A DNA stretch of 64,000 nucleotides from Phycisphaera sp. (GTDB lineage: Bacteria; Planctomycetota; Phycisphaerae; Phycisphaerales; Zrk34). Location: positions 1 through 64,000 of the forward strand of contig WGMA01000046.1 in NCBI GenBank assembly GCA_016125285.1, written 5' to 3'. Below are positions 7,975 through 17,431 of the stretch, one piece after another (the stretch's first letter is position 1; the number at the start of each line of letters is the position of its first letter). The notes under the pieces were generated by a model. The model did not search any database. It saw nothing but the letters and a program-made list of their open reading frames with translations, and was not told where the DNA came from. The position numbers and the translations under genes are program-made.

Positions 7975-10455
7975 ATGATGCAGATCATGCCCAACGCTCG
8001 TCGACTCGCCACGATCGCGCAGATGATCGCGTTCCTGGTGGTGGCTGCGTCGCTGGTCTTTATGCCGCTGGCCTTCGGCGGCGTTCGGCCGGCCTCCTGG
8101 CTGGTGATCTGCGCCGCCGCAAGCGCGCTGGCGACCTGCCTGCTCCTCTTTGCGATCGATCGTCCGCTGCGATGGACCGTCGCACACACGCTGTTGGCCG
8201 GCGGACTGCTGCTCGGCGTGCTGCAGCTCTGTCCGATGCCGGGGGCCATGGTCGCGACGCTTTCCCCCGACGCCGCGCAGGCGCAGGCGTTCGTGTCTGA
8301 TCACGTTGATCCCGCCGAACATCCGACTGCGCGCACGCTCAGCGTTTATCCCCGCGGCACGCGCGCCGCGATCGGCGCGCTCGGTGTCGCGATCACCTTC
8401 TTCCTCGTCGCGCGTCACCTGTTCGCCGAAGAGCGTTACATCCGGCGCGTGCTTGCGGTGATCAGCGTGATCGGCGCAGCGCTCGGCGTGTACACGATCG
8501 TGCAGACGCTCATCGGCAACGGGCGCTTCTACTGGGTGATCGAGAGCCCGTATGCGCGCGGCGTGTCCGGCACGTTCGTCAATCACAACCACCTGGCCCA
8601 CTTCCTCAACCTGTCGATCGGCGCCATGCTCGCGCTGCTGCTTACGCACGTCGACCGCATACGGCGAGCCGGTGAGATGAGGGGCGGGTTCTATCGATTG
8701 CTCATCGACGAGCGCGGCCGCGTCGTCGCGCTGCTCGTCGTCGCCGTCGTCTGGACGTCGATCGCCGTGGTCCTGTCCGGCAGCCGCGGCGGCATCCTCG
8801 CGCTCGTCGCCGCGTCCGTATTCCTCGGCCTGATGATGGTCCGCCGCCGCCGACTGCGACACGCCGCCAAGATCGCCGCGGGCGTCGGCCTGCTGGCGCT
8901 GATGGTGCTGTCGATGTTTCAGGTCGACACCCTGTTTGAAGATTTTGGCAAGATCGGCGGCGCCTACGAAGGGCGCTCAGCGATCGTTGCGGACGCGAAG
9001 GGACTCATCGCTGACTACCCGATGGTGGGCGCCGGTCTTGGCACGTTCGCCTACGCGTTTCCGGGGTACCAGGAAAGGTTCTCGTCGGATCGCTGGGCGA
9101 TGCACGCGGAGAACGACTACGCGGAGGTCGTCGCGGAGTCGGGCGTGGCGGGGCTGACGTTGCTGGCGTCGATGATCGGGCTGGTCGGCTGGCGGTTCAC
9201 GCGTCTCGTTTCCGGCCGACCGCGCCCCCATCAACAGGCGGCGTACGGCATCGCCTTCTCGTTGGTCACGGTGCTGGTGCACAGCGTGGGGGACTTCGGC
9301 GAGCGCCTGCCGGCCAACTTCTGCGTCACGGCGCTGTTGGTCGGACTGCTGCTGGCGATGGCGGAGGAGGATCGGCGCAGCGATGAGCGCACCAAGCCGT
9401 CGCGCAAACGCCGACAGCGCGGGAGTTCGGCCGTGGGATTCGCGATGGCCGCGGCGGTCGTGCTGTTGATGGGCTGGTCGTTGAACGAGGCGTACAGGTA
9501 CGACCTTGCCGCGTCGTCGTGGCAGGAGGCCCGCGTCATCGCGCAACACCTCGAACGGGCCGGCTGGAACAGCAACCCGAAACTCTGGCAACGCCTGGTC
9601 AACTCCGCCGAATCGTCCATCGCCGCCGACCCGGGCAACATCGAGTACCGCCTGGCCCTCAACGCCTTCCGCCTGGAGCGCATGACGCGACGGTGGGTTG
9701 CCGGACGCTCGCGCAGCGGGCTGCCCGTCGACGACCGCGGGCAGCTCGATCAGGTCCGCTCCGACGCCGTCGCGGCGTGCCAGGTCGCGCCGACGTGTGG
9801 TCCGTCGTTCAGCCTCCTCGGCCAGATCGAGTGGGCCTACGGCCGCATCGAGCACGCGACAGCGTTGATCCATCATGGCTACGCGCTGGCGCCGATGAAC
9901 GCCCGCGCCTGCCTGACGCTCGGACGCCTCACCGCGGCGTCGGGCGACGTGGACGGCGCTTACGAGCGGGTCGCCAACGCCGTGCGACTTGAGCCGCAGC
10001 AACTGCGCACCGCGGTCTACATCCTGTACGTCGGCGGCGGCCGCCTGGACCTGCTCGAACGCCTCGTCAAAGGCGATTGGGACCGGGCATTCCGGGCCTC
10101 CTGGATCATGCAGGAGTCGAATGCGCCGAAGGCTGACGTCGCGATGGTTCGCGCGGATGCGATAAAAGAGCTAACTGCCGTATGCCAAAACCCATACGCC
10201 AAGCCGGAAGACCTCGCCCGTTTGGCGTTTGAACTCGGAAATATTGGTGTACGTGAAGATGCTGCGGTATATTATAAACGCGCGATTCAGTTCCGTGGTG
10301 ACAATGCCGATTGGAGATTCAAGAGGGCGAGACTGCTTGTCGAGTTGGAGCGGTATGACGAGGCGCGTGAGGAAATCAGTATCTGCCTCCAGCTCCAACC
10401 AGAATGGCCCCAGGCACGTGAGATGCTCGACGCCCTGCGGCGTCGTGAAAAATAG
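7975..10455 (+). CDS. O-antigen ligase family membrane protein with TPR-rich C-terminus
   Basis: The 826-residue product has about a dozen hydrophobic segments in its first 480 residues, including the Wzy_C/O-antigen-ligase signature region (SGTFVNHNHLAHFLNLSIGA and SGSRGGILALV). The remainder is soluble and contains tetratricopeptide-like helices (for example FSLLGQIEWAYGRIEHATALI and ERYDEAREEISICL). Members ligate or polymerise lipid-linked glycans. The ATG at 7975 is chosen; a GTG at 7948 is in frame. The last 300 bp have visibly lower G+C than the rest of the gene, suggesting that the 3' end has a different history. It follows the Wzc-like gene by 78 bp. Confidence 0.85.
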   Translation: MMQIMPNARRLATIAQMIAFLVVAASLVFMPLAFGGVRPASWLVICAAASALATCLLLFAIDRPLRWTVAHTLLAGGLLLGVLQLCPMPGAMVATLSPDAAQAQAFVSDHVDPAEHPTARTLSVYPRGTRAAIGALGVAITFFLVARHLFAEERYIRRVLAVISVIGAALGVYTIVQTLIGNGRFYWVIESPYARGVSGTFVNHNHLAHFLNLSIGAMLALLLTHVDRIRRAGEMRGGFYRLLIDERGRVVALLVVAVVWTSIAVVLSGSRGGILALVAASVFLGLMMVRRRRLRHAAKIAAGVGLLALMVLSMFQVDTLFEDFGKIGGAYEGRSAIVADAKGLIADYPMVGAGLGTFAYAFPGYQERFSSDRWAMHAENDYAEVVAESGVAGLTLLASMIGLVGWRFTRLVSGRPRPHQQAAYGIAFSLVTVLVHSVGDFGERLPANFCVTALLVGLLLAMAEEDRRSDERTKPSRKRRQRGSSAVGFAMAAAVVLLMGWSLNEAYRYDLAASSWQEARVIAQHLERAGWNSNPKLWQRLVNSAESSIAADPGNIEYRLALNAFRLERMTRRWVAGRSRSGLPVDDRGQLDQVRSDAVAACQVAPTCGPSFSLLGQIEWAYGRIEHATALIHHGYALAPMNARACLTLGRLTAASGDVDGAYERVANAVRLEPQQLRTAVYILYVGGGRLDLLERLVKGDWDRAFRASWIMQESNAPKADVAMVRADAIKELTAVCQNPYAKPEDLARLAFELGNIGVREDAAVYYKRAIQFRGDNADWRFKRARLLVELERYDEAREEISICLQLQPEWPQAREMLDALRRREK

Positions 10456-10603
10456 TCTGGCGCGCACCGCTCGCGCCGACTCGGCAATCCGCTCAACACG
10501 AGCGAGTTGATCGCGATCGGGACACGCGAAGGGGACGGAGTCTGCGCCAATTTGACCCAATCGCGCCCGCTGAATCTCGGCAACCTGCTGCTGTACAAGG
10601 AAC
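10456..10603. other. Intergenic gap with a coding-like stretch
   Basis: In a run where most junctions overlap, this 148-bp gap stands out. From about 10480 to 10600 one plus frame reads without stops as a plausible protein tail (TSELIAIGTREGDG, then LNLGNLLLYKEL), running out of frame into wecB. It may be a remnant of a lost gene, but I do not recognise it. AAGGA at 10596-10600 is the wecB ribosome-binding site. Confidence 0.35.
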
Positions 10604-11782
10604 TTGAAACGAATCGCCATCATCTTCGGAACGCGCCCCGAGGCCATCAAGCTTGCCCCGGTGATCGCCGCGTTGCGGGAGTCCGGCCGGGTCCGATGCG
10701 ACGTGTGCGTCACCGGCCAGCACCGCGAGATGCTCGATCAGGCGATGCGGACGTTCGGTCTGACTGCCGACGCCAACCTCGATCTGATGCGGGCCAACCA
10801 GACCCTTGCCGAGTCCGCCGCGCGGGCACTCGCCGCCGTCGACGTCTACCTCGCGGAGACCCGCCCGGACCTCGTGCTTGTACAGGGCGACACGACGACC
10901 GCATTCACCGCCGCGCTCGCCGCGTTCTATCGCCGCATCCCCGTCGGTCACGTCGAGGCGGGCCTGCGCACCGGCGATCTCGACGCGCCCTTCCCCGAGG
11001 AGGCCAACCGCGTGATGACCACGCGCATCGCCACGCTGCACTTCGCGCCGACCGCCGCCGCGCGCGACGTGCTGCTCGCCGAGGGCGTCGACGCCGATCG
11101 CGTACACCTCACCGGCAACCCGGTTGTCGACGCGCTCACCTCCGTCGTCCAGCGCGTCCGACGCGACCCGCCCCCGATCGACGGCCTGCCGGACGACTGG
11201 CGGCGGCGTTGGCGCGACGACCCGCTCGTGTTGATCACGCTGCACCGGCGCGAGAGCTTCGGCGAAGGACTCGACGCCGCGTGTCGCGCGATCGCCGCGC
11301 TCGCCGACCGCCACCCCGACGCACGCTTCGTCTACCCCGTACACCTGAACCCCAACGTGCGCGACCCCGTGCGTCGCGTCCTGCAGGCCGACGCACGCGA
11401 CAACGTCCACCTCATCGAGCCGTTGGCGTACGAGCCGTTCGTCGATCTGCTCGATCGCTCGACCGTCGTGCTGACCGACTCCGGCGGCGTGCAGGAAGAG
11501 GCGCCGAGCCTCGGCAAGCCCGTCGTCGTCGCGCGGCTCGCCTCCGAACGCCCCGAGGGCGTCGCGCACGGCGTCGTCACGCTCACCGGCACCGACGAAC
11601 GCGCCATCGTCGCCGCGGTGTCCCGCTATCTCGACAAGCCCGACCTCGTCCGCGACATCGCGTCGCGCGCCGCGAATCTCTACGGCGACGGACACGCCGG
11701 CCCGCGCATCGCCGCGATCTGCGAAGCCTTCCTCGGCTGCGCCGACACGCCGAGCCCCGCGCCCGCCGCACAACGCACATGA
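10604..11782 (+). CDS. wecB: UDP-N-acetylglucosamine 2-epimerase (non-hydrolysing)
   Basis: The enzyme interconverts UDP-GlcNAc and UDP-ManNAc in the cytoplasm. The 392-residue product matches the family from end to end: FGTRPEAIKLAPVI near the N-terminus, GQHREML, VQGDTTTAF, GHVEAGLRTGD, TGNPVVDAL, LITLHRRESFGEG and LTDSGGVQEEAPSLGKPVVV. The start is TTG at 10604, with AAGGA just upstream and the family N-terminus (KRIAIIFGTRPE) beginning there. It overlaps the next gene by ATGA. Together with wecC at 35039 it gives the route to UDP-ManNAcA, a likely building block of the polymer. Confidence 0.95.
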   Translation: MKRIAIIFGTRPEAIKLAPVIAALRESGRVRCDVCVTGQHREMLDQAMRTFGLTADANLDLMRANQTLAESAARALAAVDVYLAETRPDLVLVQGDTTTAFTAALAAFYRRIPVGHVEAGLRTGDLDAPFPEEANRVMTTRIATLHFAPTAAARDVLLAEGVDADRVHLTGNPVVDALTSVVQRVRRDPPPIDGLPDDWRRRWRDDPLVLITLHRRESFGEGLDAACRAIAALADRHPDARFVYPVHLNPNVRDPVRRVLQADARDNVHLIEPLAYEPFVDLLDRSTVVLTDSGGVQEEAPSLGKPVVVARLASERPEGVAHGVVTLTGTDERAIVAAVSRYLDKPDLVRDIASRAANLYGDGHAGPRIAAICEAFLGCADTPSPAPAAQRT

Positions 11783-12741
11783 GCCCCGACCTCAACGACA
11801 GCATGACGGTCTCTGCGCCCGACAGCGCGCCGATCGACACCGCGTCGACCGACGCGTCACCGACGGACACGCCGCCGATCCCGCACGTCGTGATCGCGCC
11901 GTCGCGCGGCTGGGTCGCCCTCAACCTCGCCGAACTCTGGCGCTACCGTGAGCTGCTTGTCTTCCTCGCCTGGCGCGACATCAAAGTCCGCTACAAGCAG
12001 ACCGTGCTCGGCATCGCGTGGGCCGTGATGGTGCCGCTCATGACGATGGTCGTGCTCAACGTCCTGTTCGGCCTGCTGATGGGCAAGAACGGCAAGCCGA
12101 CGATCGAGGGCGTGCCCTACGCCGTGTCGACCTTCTGCGCCCTCGTCCCGTGGCAGCTGTTTTCCAACGTCATCGGCCAGTCGAGCGGCAGCGTCGTCGG
12201 CTCCAGCAATCTCATCACGAAGATCTACTTCCCGCGTCTCATCACGCCGCTCGCGCCCGTGCTGTCGTGCATGGTCGACTTCCTCATCGCCTTCGCCGTC
12301 CTGCTCGGCATCATCGGCTACTTCCACCTGTTCACCGACTACCACTTCGTGATCAGCTGGGCGCTGCTGACCCTTCCGCTGTGGGTGCTGCTCGCGGTCG
12401 CCGCGGCGCTGTCGATCTCGCTGTGGCTCTCGGCGCTCAACGTCGTCTACCGCGACGTCCGCTACATCCTGCCGTTCCTCACGCAGCTGCTGATGTACGT
12501 CTCGCCCGTCATCTACACCACGAAGAGTGTCATGACCGGCGACGTTCCACAGTGGATCCGCACCGTCTACGCGCTCAACCCGCTCGTCAGCGTCATGGAG
12601 GGATTCCGCTGGGCGCTGCTCGGACGTTCCGACCCGCCGGGATTCGAGCTGATCCCCTCCACCGCGATGGTCGCCGTCCTGCTGGTCGGCGGCCTGTACT
12701 ACTTCCGCCGCATGGAACGCACCTTCGCCGACGTGGCGTAA
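11779..12741 (+). CDS. wzm: Polysaccharide ABC transporter permease, Wzm-like
   Basis: This is an ABC-2 type inner-membrane permease for O-antigen or capsule export. The 320-residue product has a Thr/Pro/Asp-rich N-terminal tail (about 1-45), the family entry motif ELWRYRELLVFLAWRDIKV followed by RYKQT, and six hydrophobic segments, ending YYFRRMERTFADVA, the typical Wzm C-terminus. The start at ATG 11779 overlaps the wecB stop. The ATP-binding partner follows 4 bp downstream. A much longer open frame extends upstream through wecB, but it is out of frame with WecB and is not coding. Confidence 0.92.
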   Translation: MSPDLNDSMTVSAPDSAPIDTASTDASPTDTPPIPHVVIAPSRGWVALNLAELWRYRELLVFLAWRDIKVRYKQTVLGIAWAVMVPLMTMVVLNVLFGLLMGKNGKPTIEGVPYAVSTFCALVPWQLFSNVIGQSSGSVVGSSNLITKIYFPRLITPLAPVLSCMVDFLIAFAVLLGIIGYFHLFTDYHFVISWALLTLPLWVLLAVAAALSISLWLSALNVVYRDVRYILPFLTQLLMYVSPVIYTTKSVMTGDVPQWIRTVYALNPLVSVMEGFRWALLGRSDPPGFELIPSTAMVAVLLVGGLYYFRRMERTFADVA

Positions 12742-12745
12742 AGCA

Positions 12746-14047
12746 ATGTCTGACATCGCGATCAAAGTCGAAGGCCTGGGCAAGCGATACCGCCTCGGTG
12801 AGATCGAGCGGTACCGCACGCTGCGCGACGCGATCGCCAACGCCGCGACCGCGCCCGCACGCTGGCTCAAACGCGCGGCCGACCGCGGCGCCGGCGACGT
12901 CGCCACCGACGCAAGACGCGACACGATCTGGGCGCTGAACGACGTGAGCTTCGACGTCCGCCGCGGCGAGGTGCTCGGCGTCATCGGTCGCAACGGCGCC
13001 GGCAAGTCCACGCTGCTGAAGATCCTCAGCCGCATCACCGAGCCCACCACCGGTCGCGCCGAGATCTTCGGCCGCGTCGGCTCCCTGCTCGAGGTCGGCA
13101 CCGGCTTCCACAACGAGCTGACCGGCCGTGAAAACATCTTCCTTAACGGCGCCATCCTCGGCATGTCCCGTCGTGAGATCGCCTCGAAATTCGACCAGAT
13201 CGTCGACTTCTCCGGCGTGTCCAGGTTCATCGACACCCCCGTCAAGCGCTACTCCAGCGGCATGTACGTCCGCCTCGCCTTCGCCGTCGCCGCCCACCTC
13301 GAACCCGAGATCCTCATCGTCGACGAGGTCCTCGCCGTGGGCGACGCGGAATTCCAGGAACGCTGCCTCGGCAAGATGAACGATGTCGCCCGCAGCGGTC
13401 GCACCGTGCTGTTCGTGAGTCACAACATGACCGCGGTGCACGGGCTCTGCGATCGGGCCGTGCTTGTCGACAACGGATCGATCACCGCAACGGGCAGCCC
13501 GTCAGAGGTTGTTGGGCAGTACCTGCACACGGTCGGGTCCGGCGCGGGACAAACGGTCGATCTGGCGGAGCACGTCGGCCGTTCGTCGAGCAGCGCGCCG
13601 CTGATGCGATCGGTCGTCGTGACCCGAGCCGACGCCGAAGGCGTCGGGTCCATCCCGATGGGCGCCGACCTCGAGGTGCGCGTGACCGTCAAGCCCACCG
13701 AGACGCTCACGCGGCCGGTGCTCGGCGTCGTCGTCAAGGACATCTACGGCGCCCCGCTCTTCGGCGTCAACAACCGCTTCATCCCCGGCTACACGCTCGC
13801 CCCGGTGAATTCCCCCAGCGTCATCTGCTGTCGCGTGCCGAATCTGCCGCTGATGCCGGGTCGCTACCTCATCGACCTGTACCTCGGCGATCGACAGAAG
13901 AACATCGATGTCGTGCGCGACGCAATCGCGTTCGATGTGGCCGCCGCCGATGTCTACGGCAGCGGCTCCCTTCCGCCCGAGTCCGCCGGTCCCGTGTACT
14001 GGTCCGCGAGTTGGACCGTCGAGCCAACTCCAGACGATGAAAGCTGA
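12746..14047 (+). CDS. wzt: Polysaccharide ABC transporter ATP-binding protein, Wzt-like with C-terminal substrate domain
   Basis: The 433-residue product has the nucleotide-binding domain of the Wzt/TagH branch: Walker A IGRNGAGKST, signature YSSGM, Walker B ILIVDEVLAVGDAEF and switch SHNM. The N-terminal extension before the Walker A (LRDAIANAATAPARWLKR) is typical of this branch. Residues about 285-430 form a beta-rich C-terminal domain resembling Wzt_C, which in studied O-antigen systems recognises the modified end of the glycan. The adjacent methyltransferase gene, overlapping by 11 bp, could provide such a terminal mark (inference). Confidence 0.92.
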   Translation: MSDIAIKVEGLGKRYRLGEIERYRTLRDAIANAATAPARWLKRAADRGAGDVATDARRDTIWALNDVSFDVRRGEVLGVIGRNGAGKSTLLKILSRITEPTTGRAEIFGRVGSLLEVGTGFHNELTGRENIFLNGAILGMSRREIASKFDQIVDFSGVSRFIDTPVKRYSSGMYVRLAFAVAAHLEPEILIVDEVLAVGDAEFQERCLGKMNDVARSGRTVLFVSHNMTAVHGLCDRAVLVDNGSITATGSPSEVVGQYLHTVGSGAGQTVDLAEHVGRSSSSAPLMRSVVVTRADAEGVGSIPMGADLEVRVTVKPTETLTRPVLGVVVKDIYGAPLFGVNNRFIPGYTLAPVNSPSVICCRVPNLPLMPGRYLIDLYLGDRQKNIDVVRDAIAFDVAAADVYGSGSLPPESAGPVYWSASWTVEPTPDDES

Positions 14048-14813
14048 CCCGTCCCCCATACCGTCCACGCCCTACGACGCGGCGTTCTATGCGAAAGCCG
14101 CCGACGAAGGCCTCTCGTCGGCGCAGGTCGTCGTACCGCGTGTGATGGAACTGCTGAGCCCGACCTCGGCGATCGACGTCGGCTGCGGCCCCGGCGCATG
14201 GCTCGGCGTGTTCGAGTCCGCGGGTGTCGAGCGGACGATCGGCCTCGAAGGCGCATGGTTGAAAGATGAGCAGAAACTGATCGACGCCGACCGCATCATC
14301 ACGACCGACCTCGCGGGCGACTGGACGCCGCCTGGCGAGCGATTCGATCTGGCGCTTTGCCTGGAAGTCGCTGAGCACCTGCCATACGCGGCGTCCGCGG
14401 GCCTCGTTAAACGCCTGACCGACCTCGCTCCCGCCGTGCTGTTCTCCGCCGCGATCCCCGGTCAGCAGGGTACCGATCACATCAACGAACAGTGGCCATC
14501 GTTCTGGCGACGCCTGTTCGAGGCGCGCGGCTACGTCCGCCTCGATCCGATCCGCCGACACATCTGGCAGGACGAACGCGTCGCGTGGTACTACCAGCAG
14601 AACCTCTATCTGTTTGTCCACGCCGACCTGCTGACGTCGAACCCCGCGCTCGCCGAGGAACACCGCGTCAACCAGTCCAGCCCGCTGACGCTCGTCCACG
14701 CCGGTCTCATCCGCCCCGCGATGTCCTTCCGTTCGGCGTTCCGGGTGGCGTTCCGCCAACTGGGTTTCGCCATCGGACGAATGTTCCATTCATCGGACGA
14801 CAGCACACACTAG
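14037..14813 (+). CDS. SAM-dependent methyltransferase
   Basis: The 258-residue product is a class I methyltransferase with motif I AIDVGCGPGAWLGVFESAG, followed by the acidic residue in IGLEGAWL and the motif RFDLALCLEVAEHLP. The start at ATG 14037 overlaps the end of the wzt gene by 11 bp; longer upstream starts run through wzt out of frame. The C-terminal part (about 190-258) is less typical. Its place directly after wzt suggests a role in modifying or capping the glycan, which is inference. Confidence 0.83.
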   Translation: MKADPSPIPSTPYDAAFYAKAADEGLSSAQVVVPRVMELLSPTSAIDVGCGPGAWLGVFESAGVERTIGLEGAWLKDEQKLIDADRIITTDLAGDWTPPGERFDLALCLEVAEHLPYAASAGLVKRLTDLAPAVLFSAAIPGQQGTDHINEQWPSFWRRLFEARGYVRLDPIRRHIWQDERVAWYYQQNLYLFVHADLLTSNPALAEEHRVNQSSPLTLVHAGLIRPAMSFRSAFRVAFRQLGFAIGRMFHSSDDSTH

Positions 14814-14817
14814 ACCC

Positions 14818-15795
14818 ATGGCTTCGTTCACCATCGTCATCCCGACCTACAACCGTGCCCGCCTGCTCGGGCCGACGCTCGACAGCGTCTTTGCGATCGA
14901 CATGCCCCCGTCGGTGACGTCGATCGAACTGCTTGTCATCGACAACAACTGCACGGACGGCACCGCCGCGGTGATCGCAGAACGTGCAGCCGAGGCGCCC
15001 TGGCCGGTTCGCCACATCGTCGAGACGCAGCAGGGACTGTGCTACGGACGCAATCGCGGGCTCGCCGAAGCGAGCGGCGAACACGTGGTTTACTTCGACG
15101 ACGACATCCACGTCGATCCGCACTGGCTAGTGGGCTACCTCGACGCGATCGAACGATTTGGCGCGGACTGCGTCGTCGGGCCGGTCACCCCGGTTTTCGA
15201 GTCGCCCGTGCCGGAGTACCTGACGCCGCGCGTGATCGATTCGATCGGCTCGTCATACAGCCGCAAAGGCGATTCGGCGTTGGTGCTCGACCCGTCACAT
15301 TCCGCCGAGGTGCCCGGGTGCAACTTCGGTGTGCGTCGTGACGTGGCGCGACGGATCGGCGGATTCAACAACGCGCTCGATCGCGTCGGCACCGGCCTCC
15401 TCGCGGGCGGCGACTCGGAGTTTGGTATGCGACTCGGCGAGGCGGGCGCGACGATCGCCTACGACCCGCGATGCGCGATTGAGCACGTCATCACCGAAGA
15501 CAAGCTCAGCGTGCCCTATCTGAGGCGGCGCTGGTACGGCCTTGGACTGACACGCCGTGCATTGAGTTCAGAGGCGTCATCGTCGGTGTTGCAGGTATTC
15601 AAAACGTGGCGATGGATCGCACGCCTGATCGTTGCAAGCGCCTGGCATCGACTGCGCTTCGCACGTGGTCACGCGCTGCAGCGGGAACTCGAATGCTATC
15701 GAGCACTGGGCTACCTGCGCGGCCGCCCGCTTCGGGCGCATAGAGCCGCAGTTGAAAAGCCGCCATCGCCGGGCGTGCATTGCGAATCCGCATGA
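14818..15795 (+). CDS. Glycosyltransferase family 2
   Basis: The 325-residue product is a GT-A fold transferase: the N-terminus FTIVIPTYNRARLLGPTLDS, the acceptor-site segment LLVIDNNCTDGTAAVI, and the metal-binding DDD in VVYFDDDIHVDPHW. NFGVRRDVARRIGGFN marks the second half of the catalytic domain. It probably adds one sugar of the repeat unit on the cytoplasmic side. The donor and acceptor cannot be deduced. It lies 4 bp after the methyltransferase gene. Confidence 0.9.
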   Translation: MASFTIVIPTYNRARLLGPTLDSVFAIDMPPSVTSIELLVIDNNCTDGTAAVIAERAAEAPWPVRHIVETQQGLCYGRNRGLAEASGEHVVYFDDDIHVDPHWLVGYLDAIERFGADCVVGPVTPVFESPVPEYLTPRVIDSIGSSYSRKGDSALVLDPSHSAEVPGCNFGVRRDVARRIGGFNNALDRVGTGLLAGGDSEFGMRLGEAGATIAYDPRCAIEHVITEDKLSVPYLRRRWYGLGLTRRALSSEASSSVLQVFKTWRWIARLIVASAWHRLRFARGHALQRELECYRALGYLRGRPLRAHRAAVEKPPSPGVHCESA

Positions 15796-15802
15796 ATAAC
15801 GT

Positions 15803-16447
15803 ATGACGATGAAGCTCAAGACACTCAAGTCCTACGACAACTACGTCGCGACGCAGACGACGGTCAACAAGCAGAAACTGTCGCACGTGTGGGTGACGCC
15901 GAAGGAGTTGCGGCTCGTCGCGGCGTGCGTCCGAAGGCACGTCTCCAACCCGAAGTTTGGGTTGTGTCACGGCGTGAGGAACGGCTTCGAAGTCAAAGGC
16001 CTGCGCGAACTGCTCGGGTTTGAGATCGTCGGCACCGAGATCTCCGACAGCGCGACCCAGTTCGAAAACGTTATCCAGTGGGACTTCCATGACGTCAAGG
16101 ACGAGTGGCTCAACGGCGTGGACTTCATCTATTCCAATTCGTGGGATCACTCGTATGACCCGGAGATGATGATCCAGCGCTGGCTCAGTTGCCTGACGCC
16201 TGATGGGGTGTGCATCCTGGAGTGGTCACGGAACCATCTTCCCAAAAGTGTCTATCGCGCCGACTGGTTCGGTATCGACCTGCCGGACTTTCTCAGCATG
16301 CTGCGCAGACAGGGCGTCGTGGAGGACGTGATCCGCTTCAACAGGGTCGAATGGACGCAGTTTCCCCGTCAGCCGTTACGCTGGTGTAAGGGGCTTGTGC
16401 TGCCGTTACGTCTCATTGTGTTGAGGGCAAAAGGACAGGTGTCGTGA
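15803..16447 (+). CDS. Methyltransferase-like protein
   Basis: The 214-residue product shows the arrangement of a small class I SAM methyltransferase: a glycine-containing strand-loop (FGLCHGVRNGFE), a following acidic position (FEIVGTEISDSA), the motif DFIYSNSWDHSYDPEMMI in place of the usual post-IV region, and LTPDGVCILEWS. The first motif is degenerate, so activity is not certain. Two in-frame ATGs (15803, 15809) are possible starts. Its stop overlaps the GTG start of the next, disrupted gene. Confidence 0.65.
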   Translation: MTMKLKTLKSYDNYVATQTTVNKQKLSHVWVTPKELRLVAACVRRHVSNPKFGLCHGVRNGFEVKGLRELLGFEIVGTEISDSATQFENVIQWDFHDVKDEWLNGVDFIYSNSWDHSYDPEMMIQRWLSCLTPDGVCILEWSRNHLPKSVYRADWFGIDLPDFLSMLRRQGVVEDVIRFNRVEWTQFPRQPLRWCKGLVLPLRLIVLRAKGQVS

Positions 16448-17421
16448 CGACCGCAACGCCTCAGTCCGACAAGCCGGGATTATCAGGCACGGAGCACGCA
16501 CGCCTCGGGCGGATCGCGCTGGTGACGGTAGCGGGCTAGACGCACATCAATCGCGCGTATGCGCGCCGTTGCATCGATACGTGGTCGCGCGTCGCTGGCG
16601 TAACGGGTGGCCGATACCTCGTGAGTGACGGCCTGCGTGAGGAAGACGATGGATTCGCGAGCGACCTGGGTTTTGAAGTGACGAGGATCGACGAGCCGCG
16701 GATCATCGACGCGCTGCGCGACTACCCGGGCCTGTTGAAGATGCGGCCGAACCTGCCGACATGGCGGCATCTCATCGACAGCGCCGTGATCGCGCCGGAG
16801 GCAGATCACATTCTGCTGATCGACACCGACGTGTTTGTCGTCGAGCCGGTCGCGTTTCCTGACAACGGTGTGGAGTTCTTCTACAACGGCGGAGACATCC
16901 CGGGCTTTCGTGGACGGTGGTACCTGCCGCTGGTTCGACCGATGCTGCCGACCATCAACCCGGGATTCTTCCTTTACCGCCGCGACGCGATGGACCTGGC
17001 GCTGATGGACGAGCTGGTCCGGCGGTACTTTCTCGGCTCGAAGAACTACTGGTGGACACGGCAGGCGGCCTTGTCGGTGATCGTCGCCGCGTCGCCGCAC
17101 GCCGGGATATTCGACGGCAACGATGTGCGTGTGATTTCGGGCAACAAGAAGCGCACGCCCGAAGAGGTCCGCCGGAATCATTGGAAGCTGATGGGCAACA
17201 GCGAACCGGTCACCGACCGCGACCTGATGGAGCGATACATCGAAGATGCGGCGGTGATCCACTTCGCGGGTCGTGGTAAGGATTGGATCGATCTCGCGAC
17301 CGGGCGGTCGCGTGACTCGGGTACGCCGCGATTTCTCCGCACGTACGCGGGCCCACGGGCGACGTACCTGCAGCGGTGCCTCATCGCCGCGCGGATGCTG
17401 GCGATCCAGACCAGGCGTTGA
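16444..17421 (+). pseudogene. Glycosyltransferase-like gene interrupted by an in-frame amber codon
   Basis: From GTG 16444, which overlaps the previous stop as GTGA, one frame runs to 17421 with a single interruption, TAG at 16537-16539 (codon 32). The sequence on both sides looks coding: HARLGRIALVTVAG before the stop and THINRAYARRCIDTWSRVAG after it. The downstream 266 residues, open from GTG 16621, include LLIDTDVFVVEP (a DxD motif) and NPGFFLYRRDAMDLAL, fitting a GT-A-type glycosyltransferase. A CAG-to-TAG change would explain it. Alternatives are a sequencing error, or use of GTG 16621 giving a protein without the first beta strand of the nucleotide-binding fold. Confidence 0.75.
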
Positions 17422-17431
17422 TGAGCGTTCA

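Noticed and set aside
10507-11778. Upstream 424 codons of the long open frame that continues into the Wzm-like permease
   Set aside because: This part is out of frame with WecB, which is clearly the real gene, and the Wzm family N-terminus begins at 11779.
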